The position numbers were made by a program, and so were the translations under genes. Of a stretch of 36,046 nt of DNA, positions 24,624 to 30,796 are shown one piece after another. This DNA is from JAXMBX01 sp046349635. GTDB lineage: Bacteria > Planctomycetota > Planctomycetia > Planctomycetales > Planctomycetaceae. Below the pieces are notes generated by a model. The model was not told the origin of the DNA and ran no database searches. It saw nothing but the letters and a program-made list of their open reading frames with translations. Where the stretch lies: assembly GCA_046349635.1 (NCBI GenBank), contig JAXMBX010000051.1:1-36046 (forward strand), given 5' to 3'. The number at the start of each line of letters is the position of its first letter. The first letter of the stretch is position 1.

Positions 24624-25403
24624 GTGAGTGTTCAACTGAAAACCATCAAAAGGCTCTACGCGAAGTCGTCCAATCTGTGCGCGATGCCACAGTGCTCCGC
24701 GCCTATCGTCCTAAACGACATACCAGTGGGAGAAATCTGTCACATCAAGGCGCGAAGCAAGAAAGGGCCCCGTTGCGATGCCAGCCTGACGCAGGCCGAA
24801 AAGGATGACTACCCCAACTTGCTGCTTCTGTGTCGCACTTGTCACAAACTCGTCGATTCTGATGAGACGACATACACCTCTGAGCTGCTGACCAACATCA
24901 AGGAACTCCACGAAAAAGGGGGAGGATTGGAAATCACCCCGCAGGTCTCCCGTGAGGCTGAAGCCCTGTTCCAAGCCGCGGCCGGGACGCGGAGCGTCTC
25001 CGCCAAAAGCAACGGCGGCGGTATCTCAGTCGCGGTAGGTGACCACAATAAGGGGAACATCACGATCACCCAGAAGGCACCGCGAAAATCCGAGTTCAGC
25101 CGTTATCCGCAGAATTCCATTGGGGCTGACGCGAACCTGGCGGGCTACATCGATTACTTGTTCGGGTTGGCCGTCGAGTACTGGAGCGGTGTGGAAGCGA
25201 TGAATCCGGGTCGCCTCGGCAAGAAAATCAAGGTGAGGTTTTCATTGAAGTCCCGCACTCGGCATCACCTAGCCGTCGAACGGTTTCCAGACTTGGTCGA
25301 TTTCATCATCACGCAAATGCTTCGGCCCTCACCTGTGGGAAGGCGACATGAGAGAAACGGAACGAAACTCTACTCAACCTTCGAGGAATGGAGATATCGC
25401 TAG
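24624..25403 (+). CDS. HNH endonuclease-like protein
   Basis: A GTG start at 24624 (VSVQLKTIKRLYAKS) fits the domain border; an ATG at 24549 would add 25 residues. The HNH domain shows the zinc-type pattern: CAMPQCSAPI, the central GEICHIKARS, YPNLLLLCRTCHKLVD and the closing helix SELLTNIKELHEKGG. A flexible segment follows (GGGISVAVGDHNKGNITI), a short Gly/Asn-rich beta-type repeat seen in some nuclease-effector fusions. The C-terminal domain of about 100 residues (GYIDYLFGLAVEYWSG, FPDLVDFIITQMLRPSPVG) is unknown to me. It lies between plasmid relics and an insertion-sequence end 28 bp after its stop, so the extreme C-terminus might be trimmed. Possibly a defence nuclease. Confidence 0.75.
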   Translation: MSVQLKTIKRLYAKSSNLCAMPQCSAPIVLNDIPVGEICHIKARSKKGPRCDASLTQAEKDDYPNLLLLCRTCHKLVDSDETTYTSELLTNIKELHEKGGGLEITPQVSREAEALFQAAAGTRSVSAKSNGGGISVAVGDHNKGNITITQKAPRKSEFSRYPQNSIGADANLAGYIDYLFGLAVEYWSGVEAMNPGRLGKKIKVRFSLKSRTRHHLAVERFPDLVDFIITQMLRPSPVGRRHERNGTKLYSTFEEWRYR

Positions 25404-25430
25404 CTCAGCGCTCATCTTCCCTGTATGCGC

Positions 25431-25703
25431 TAGCAGTTCATTGAAAAACCCTGCGCCGATGGTGAAGAGGATTTGAGTTGGATCGTCGGATTGGAATGCG
25501 TGGAGCCGTGGATCCCCAGACCGACCTGTTCTGCCTGATTTCGCCTGAGAGTCGGGTGCCGAAGAACCACCCGCTGCGCCGGATCAAGGTGTTGGTGGAT
25601 GCGGCACTCAAGGACCTGTCGCCACTCTTCGACGAGATGTACGCCCACGAGGGGCGTCCTTCGATTCCGCCGGAGAGACTGCTCAAGGCCAAGGTGCTTC
25701 AGG
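25431..25703 (+). mobile_element. IS5-type element, 5' end with transposase N-terminal fragment
   Basis: The terminal repeat CTAGCAGTTCATTGAAAAACCC is followed by a plus-strand transposase start: MRGAVDPQTDLFCLISPESR, then PKNHPLRRIKVLVDAALKDL and HEGRPSIPPERLLKAKVLQA (25496-25703). The coding match stops abruptly at about 25703, where a minus-strand fragment of another transposase begins. The missing C-terminal part is the kind present in the chimeric element at 15.0-15.7 kb, and the end sequences nearly match, so both come from the same IS family. Confidence 0.8.
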
Positions 25704-25772
25704 CCGCATCGAGTTACCCTCAACCAGAGCCGACACGATCCGCTTCCGTTCTTCGAGGTTGAGCTTGTTCAC
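25704..25772 (-). pseudogene. IS1-like transposase N-terminal scrap
   Basis: The minus-strand frame from a GTG at 25772 reads MNKLNLEERKRIVSALVEGN followed by SMR, the usual first 23 residues of an IS1-type transposase. It then ends at the junction with the IS5-type fragment. Only this scrap remains. It marks a recombination point. Confidence 0.6.
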
Positions 25773-25902
25773 GGGATCAAAGTGACTGTTTATGCATGAC
25801 CGGTCAAGTGACTTAGTTGAATACATCGGGCTGAACTGGCGTTTTGGATTAAAATTCTTGACCACTTCTTCCGTTTCGATTAAACCGGATACCGATTTAA
25901 GT

Positions 25903-26556
25903 ATGGAAACGCAACTGTTGAATATCACCAGTAGCAGCTTGCCGAAGGATTTCGTCAAAGCCGTGATGGCCAGCGTGGAATGGGCGTGCGCAGAGTCCTA
26001 CGAAAAAGCCATGGAAAACCTTGCCTCTGGTAGGTACGGGCACCCTGAAATGAATTGGATGCTCGGTTACGAACGCAGGGCGGTCTGGGAGAAGCGCATG
26101 AGAGACTTAGCGGAGCAGTTTGGACTCTCCGCTACAATCGAATCGAACGAGTCTGGAAACCACAAATTTACACAGATCCGAGCTGGGCGGCTGATGCTGA
26201 CGTGCTCACACAAACTTGGGCCCGAGTACTTCATGTTGAGACGATCAAGTTTTCGAGACTCGAACGCTCGACTTAATGCGGTGATGAACCAGTTCGAGAT
26301 GCCGTTTATGCCGAAGGCAATGCGGGAAGACGATGGTGGAATGCTGAACGCCGTCATTTTCTATAGCGTCAACAGCCACGAAAAGTACAAAGTTGATTAC
26401 CTTCGAGTTGGGTTTCCGTCTCAGTCAAACGAACGGTGGGCGCACAGATTTGACTTCTACGATATCCTTGAGAATTACCCGGCAGAGACTCAGGCCCAAG
26501 AAGACAAGGATCTGCTGATTCGCTGGAAGCAAAAAGTCGCATTCGGAACGGAATAA
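25903..26556 (+). CDS. Unknown protein coupled to XRE-ImmA/IrrE gene
   Basis: The protein has 217 residues from the ATG at 25903 (METQLLNITSSSLPKDFV). The frame is open from 25792, but the extra N-terminus looks like IS-adjacent sequence. It is mostly alpha/beta with segments VKAVMASVEWACAESYEKAM, IRAGRLMLTCSHKLGPEYFM and VDYLRVGFPSQSNERWAHRF. I do not recognise a family or catalytic motif. It ends 2 bp before the ATG of the XRE-protease gene, so the two form one translational unit. In such pairs the protease usually acts on a regulator or toxin partner, so this may be the toxin or substrate. A weak promoter-like TTGACC lies near 25858. Confidence 0.6.
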   Translation: METQLLNITSSSLPKDFVKAVMASVEWACAESYEKAMENLASGRYGHPEMNWMLGYERRAVWEKRMRDLAEQFGLSATIESNESGNHKFTQIRAGRLMLTCSHKLGPEYFMLRRSSFRDSNARLNAVMNQFEMPFMPKAMREDDGGMLNAVIFYSVNSHEKYKVDYLRVGFPSQSNERWAHRFDFYDILENYPAETQAQEDKDLLIRWKQKVAFGTE

Positions 26557-26558
26557 TT

Positions 26559-27743
26559 ATGGCAAAAGGAGTACAGTCGTTTTTGGGAGAAAGACTTATT
26601 CAAGCTAGGGAGATCAGGGGCCTTACTGGGGTAAATTTGGCATCCATTGCAGGAATCTCATCTTCATCAGTTTCACAATATGAGCACGGAACCGCAAGCC
26701 CAACTCAAGACGTCATCGAGAGGCTTGCGGCTGCGCTGAATGTTAAACCCGCTTTTTTCCTTCTTCGGCACAACCAAAGCGACGGGGCTAGATTTTATTG
26801 GAGGTCGCTCAGTTCAGCCACGAAACAGGCTAGAAGGCGGGCTCAGCGAAAATACGAATGGCTTTGCGAGTGCGCGGAATACTTTGAAGGTGTATTCGAC
26901 TTTCCCGTTTTGAATATGCCTGTTTTTAATGTGAACCAATCTGCTGAAGCAATCACTGGGGACGATATTGAATCGTACGCGAAAGAGTGCCGCACATTTT
27001 GGAACCTTGGAGATTCTCCGATTCAAAACGTCATTCATGTCATTGAGAAAAACGGAGTTTTGATTGGTAGATTTCCTCTCGAAGCAGAAACCCTTGATGG
27101 GTTGTCGGAATGGACTGCGTCAACTCGCCCTGCAATTATAATTGCGTCAGACAAATCTTCATGTGCAAGGTCTAGGTTCGATGCTTCCCATGAATTGGCT
27201 CACTATTTACTTCATAGAAATGTTTCCAGTAGGACTTCAGAAATTCACGCGCTGATGGAATCGCAAGCCCATAGATTCGCTGGAGCGTTCCTGCTTCCTC
27301 GCGAGTCATATTTGAAAGAGTTGAGATCTCCAACGCTGGAAAGCTTCTTGGCGTTGAAGGAGCGATGGAGGGTGTCTATAGCAATGCAGATTCATCGTTG
27401 CTTTAATCTTGGAGTCATTGATGAAGATTCCAAGAAGAGGCTTTTTATAAGCCTCTCAAAGAGGGGTTGGCGCAGAAAGGAGCCGGGTGATGACAAAATG
27501 CCGGCAGAATATCCTCGTCTTTTTCGTCAATGTGTTGACGCCATGCTAGAGGCTGGGTTTAAGACTCGGCAGCAAATCGCAGATGACCTTGAGCGCCCGG
27601 CAGAGGACATTGAAGAAATTTGCGGCTTGCCTGATGGATACCTTCGCGACGACTTCGGAGAGATGGTTAAACTCCCGTCGTTTAAGACACCCACGATGAG
27701 GGTTGAAGGAGACACGGGTGAGATCATCCCATTCCGATCTTAA
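26559..27743 (+). CDS. XRE helix-turn-helix fused to ImmA/IrrE metallopeptidase
   Basis: Residues about 8-65 are an XRE DNA-binding domain (RLIQAREIRGLTGVNLASIA, then SSSVSQYEHGTASPTQDVIE). The central domain is a zinc peptidase of the ImmA/IrrE (COG2856) type. The active site is H211-E212-x-x-H215 in FDASHELAHYLLH, and AHRFAGAFLLPRESYL supplies the usual third-ligand helix. The C-terminal 120 residues (after RRKEPGDDKMPAEYPRLFRQ) look like an extra small helical domain. Known relatives cut a repressor or antitoxin to derepress phage, ICE or toxin genes. It follows the unknown gene by 2 bp. Its stop and that of the convergent small gene share the bases TTAA. Confidence 0.88.
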   Translation: MAKGVQSFLGERLIQAREIRGLTGVNLASIAGISSSSVSQYEHGTASPTQDVIERLAAALNVKPAFFLLRHNQSDGARFYWRSLSSATKQARRRAQRKYEWLCECAEYFEGVFDFPVLNMPVFNVNQSAEAITGDDIESYAKECRTFWNLGDSPIQNVIHVIEKNGVLIGRFPLEAETLDGLSEWTASTRPAIIIASDKSSCARSRFDASHELAHYLLHRNVSSRTSEIHALMESQAHRFAGAFLLPRESYLKELRSPTLESFLALKERWRVSIAMQIHRCFNLGVIDEDSKKRLFISLSKRGWRRKEPGDDKMPAEYPRLFRQCVDAMLEAGFKTRQQIADDLERPAEDIEEICGLPDGYLRDDFGEMVKLPSFKTPTMRVEGDTGEIIPFRS

Positions 27744-28018
27744 GAAGCGTTACGCTTCCATCGGGAAGCGGCTGCCACTTTGGCAATCTCCATTCTCCTT
27801 TCCGGAGTCAATTTCATCGCCCTAGCTTTCCCACCCTTCAGTCCGCCCAGCCTGCCAAGGGCCACGGCCGCTGGGTTCTTGCCTCCTTTAGATTCCTCAG
27901 GCGGATTTGGATCGGGCTCTTTCGGTAACAGGCTTGGAATCGCCTGGCCAGTCGAAAGGGCGACGATCTGGGCGGCTCTTGAATTTGGATCGCGAGGTAG
28001 CTTCCGTGGCTTTTGCAT
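27740..28018 (-). CDS. Small basic protein, KNPAAVALGRLGG family
   Basis: The protein has 92 residues from the ATG at 28018 (MQKPRKLPRDPNSRAAQIVA). The C-terminal half KNPAAVALGRLGGLKGGKAR followed by KLTPERRMEIAKVAAASRWK is a motif found in many small bacterial proteins of unknown function; it is basic and may bind nucleic acid. Its ATG overlaps the ATG of the RepC-like gene on the other strand (GCATGG), so the two starts are back to back. It converges with the XRE-protease gene with a 4-bp overlap of stops. Confidence 0.75.
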   Translation of the reverse strand: MQKPRKLPRDPNSRAAQIVALSTGQAIPSLLPKEPDPNPPEESKGGKNPAAVALGRLGGLKGGKARAMKLTPERRMEIAKVAAASRWKRNAS

Positions 28019-29135
28019 GGAACAAGATTGCTTGACCGGTCTAGCCTGCGCCAGCCGGAATTTCAATCTGAGCCACTACCGGATGATCCAACTGCTCGAC
28101 TACTACTTTGCCTTCACCCGCGACGCGGACTGGGAGCGGGGCAGCCGGCCGGTCGTGTATCAGTCCCTCGCCAAGACCGCGCTCGACCTGAGTGTCACCG
28201 AACGGCAGGTGCAACGGCTGGAATAGGCGTTCTTCGAGGCGGGGGCGCTGACGTGGAGCGACAGCGGCAACCACCACCGGCACGGGCAGCGGTGTGCCAA
28301 GACCGGCCGCATCCTCTACGCCTACGGCGTGGACCTGTCGCCCTTGGCTGCTCTGAAGGGCAAGCTGGAGGCAAAGTTGCAGGAGAAGACGCTGCGGGAT
28401 CAGGCGTGGTTGGAAACCAAGCGGCAGATTTCGGCGCAGCGTCGGCAGGTGTGCGCCTTGCTGGCCGAAGCGGAGGCGGGCGCAGAACGACCGGCCTGGC
28501 TAAGTGAGGCCGCCGGTCGTTATGAGGCCCTGGCGGTGCCCATCCGCACTTACCTGGACCTGGCAGACCTGCGGGAATTGCTGGCGCGGACGCAGGCTTT
28601 GCTGGGGTGGTTGTCGGAGAAAGCGTCGCCCCCAGGCGACGGCATTGTCGTCCACTACCATTCCTTCACTCAAGAATCAGAAGAGTCAGTGGGCGCAGCC
28701 AATGGCTTTCAGGAAAGCGTAGCGGCTCCCAGCAAGCCCGCAGCCCAGCAACGGGGCGAGGGGAGGCAGGGTGACTTCGGCAAGGGGTTGCAGCATCTCA
28801 GCCCCAAGCAGGCGATCAATGCCGGCAGCGAACGGTTCCGGGCACACGTCCCGATGCATCCCCGGCCGGTCAACTGGAGCGACTTGGTCGAAGCGGCTTA
28901 CCGGCTTAAACCCGACCTCCGCATCAGCCAGGGGAACTGGGGCGAGGCGTGTCACACGCTTGGCCGGCACGGGGCCGCGGTGTCCCTATTGCTCACCGAT
29001 CAGGCGATGCTGCGGCCGGACGATCCGGTCCGCCAGCCCGGGGCTTACTTCCGGGCGATGGTCAACCGTGCCCGGACCGGTGAACTCAACCTGCAAGGCT
29101 CGGTCTTCGGCATCTTGAAACGGCAGGAGAGTTGA
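28017..29135 (+). pseudogene. RepC-like plasmid replication initiator with in-frame stop
   Basis: The frame starts at the ATG at 28017. The N-domain matches RepC/RP-C initiators: HYRMIQLLDYYFAFTRDADW, ERGSRPVVYQSLAKTALDLS and VTERQVQRLE. A TAG at 28224-28226 then interrupts the frame exactly where the protein should continue as AFFEAGALTWSDSGNHHRHG and GRILYAYGVDLSPLAALKGK. The C-domain (ISQGNWGEACHTLGRHGAAV, GAYFRAMVNRARTGELNLQG) is intact to the stop at 29135. RepC proteins bind the origin within their own gene and start plasmid replication. No repA/repB partition genes are visible. With the stop it is either dead, split (a restart at 28329 is possible) or dependent on readthrough. Confidence 0.8.
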
Positions 29136-29180
29136 CGGAACAACCACGTAAAGAATCGTCTTGAGCATTGCCCCAGTTGA

Positions 29181-30095
29181 ATGTGGCATTGCGAGGTGCC
29201 ATTGATCTCCGCCACTCAGATTCCCCAGACAATTCGCATCTTGGAGGAAAAAGGGCTATCGTTATATCATGCATGTCACTATGCCGATCTTTTGAGTTAC
29301 TTGAATCTAGGCGGAATCCCAACGCGCTCTCTCCTGAGTCTGGGCGGCCATCCTTTCACAGCATACGAAACGGACGCAATCGACCACGCGAATGATATTT
29401 GGGACAAAGTCTTTTTTAATTTTTCGGATTTTGGGTTTTGGTTTTTTCGAGGCGGAACAGCCCGTTCGCTCCCTAATCCTTTCGGCCCCATCCTGCTGCA
29501 ACTAAACCCCAGCATACTCACCACGGCGGCCGAGGTTTGTATTTCGCTGGTTTCGGCAAGCAGGCCCGGTTTTTCACGCGAGATTCATGGACTGGGGATT
29601 GACGATGTCTCACGCTTATTTACGCAAAAACCTAACACAGGGCAGAGATGGTTTCCGAAAATGAAGCATGAACTGCAACAGGATTTTCCAAGTCATGATG
29701 TTGCATCGCCGGAACTACACTGTAGTTTCCCTGGAGATCTCGCTCCGTTTCAGAATTATCTTACCTGGGTAACAATCGATCCTGTCCCGCAGCTGGCCGA
29801 TACGGTGAGACCACTCTTCCGACAACATGACCTGCAACCTCGATTTGTTGAACGAGGATGTCCCAACGAAAACCACCGCAGATTGTATGAGCAAATCCTG
29901 ATCGCTGCCAGGCTAGGGATAAGAACACTTAAAGACTTTCAGGGCATGAATGCCCCTGAGGAATACACGAGAAATTGGATTAATACGGTGCAACAATGGG
30001 ATCGTGATTCGTTTCAATTCAGACGTTTTACTGAGTATACAACGAACGGAACTCTGATCCCTTTACATCCGGTAGAAGATTTGGAGCAATTCTAA
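29181..30095 (+). CDS. Possible ADP-ribosyltransferase-fold protein (DarT-like)
   Basis: The 304-residue protein begins with a region resembling DarT/DUF4433 proteins: SLYHACHYADLLSYLNLGGI (compare YHFTH-x-n-I-L in the family). KVFFNFSDFGFWFFRGG takes the place of the DarT phenolic strand, and SPELHCSFPGDLAPFQNYLT may carry the conserved Glu. The rest (LYEQILIAARLGIRTLKDF) is helical and unknown. No DarG-type macrodomain antitoxin is adjacent, which argues against a classical DarTG. The gene is more AT-rich than the RepC-like gene before it. It stands alone, 45 bp after RepC. The assignment is a weak similarity judged by eye. Confidence 0.5.
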   Translation: MWHCEVPLISATQIPQTIRILEEKGLSLYHACHYADLLSYLNLGGIPTRSLLSLGGHPFTAYETDAIDHANDIWDKVFFNFSDFGFWFFRGGTARSLPNPFGPILLQLNPSILTTAAEVCISLVSASRPGFSREIHGLGIDDVSRLFTQKPNTGQRWFPKMKHELQQDFPSHDVASPELHCSFPGDLAPFQNYLTWVTIDPVPQLADTVRPLFRQHDLQPRFVERGCPNENHRRLYEQILIAARLGIRTLKDFQGMNAPEEYTRNWINTVQQWDRDSFQFRRFTEYTTNGTLIPLHPVEDLEQF

Positions 30096-30796
30096 CGGTG
30101 CGCTGGTTGGCAGCCCAACTCGCACCGATCTCCTTTTTAAGTTCAGGCGAACGCGCTCAGACCAATTGAAGCGGGAGGAGGGGACGGTGGCAGACGCCGG
30201 ACAGACCCGCCGACTACCGCCTGGAGGAGGGGCCTGCCCCGCCCGCTTTCCGACCGCTCCGCTCCGTTCCAAGTTCCGCTTCGCCGACTTCGCAGAACGT
30301 GTCTCCTTGCTCCGACTGTGCGGAAACAGCCGGGACAGGCGGGAGGAGGGAGCGCAGCCAGCCTCCTTCTAGCGGAACTGACCGCCATCCCTCCCCAAGA
30401 CCGTTCCCGTCTGACCACTGATCCTCCGTCTCCGAACCGGGCCGGCGTGGCGGAAGAGGGGGGAGCCAGCAGCGCCACCCGTCCCCGCGCTCCGGCTGCG
30501 GGTTCAGTCGTCAGATGACAGGGGGCTGCGCTTTCGCGTCAGCCCCGGCGCGTTTTCAGGTCCAATGGCTGCCCGCCTTTTCGAGCCGTTCCTTTGCCCT
30601 TGCCTGGCCGCTCCAGCCGGGGGCCGGACACGGTGCCCTCCGAAGACCCCTCCCGCTGGCCGCCCGGCTTCTCGCGGCCTCTTTCGGCGCAGGGCGACGG
30701 ACCGCAGACGAACGGCAGGGGTTCCCCAGCCACGACCGTGAAAACTCAAATTCAACTCAAGGACGCAGCGCTCAGGAGCCAAGCCGAACAGCCGGG
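30096..30796. other. GC-rich stretch without a supported gene
   Basis: This 700-bp stretch sits between the ART-like gene and the convergent helicase gene. It is strongly GC-rich with many GGAGG and CCGCC runs. Open frames in all directions are low-complexity (Pro/Arg/Gly) and look like composition artefacts. One clear hairpin is at 30522-30546. The region could be plasmid-maintenance DNA such as an origin or transfer site, or degenerate coding sequence; nothing more can be supported. Confidence 0.45.
30522..30546. other. Strong hairpin in the GC-rich stretch
   Basis: GGGGCTG-CGC-TTTC-GCG-T-CAGCCCC folds into a 10-bp stem with a 4-nt loop and one bulged T. No T run follows on either strand, so it is not a standard terminator. 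It may be a replication, transfer or regulatory structure. Confidence 0.5.

Noticed and set aside
29181..30095. Complete DarTG toxin-antitoxin system
   Set aside because: Only a weak DarT-like protein is visible; there is no macrodomain gene next to it.
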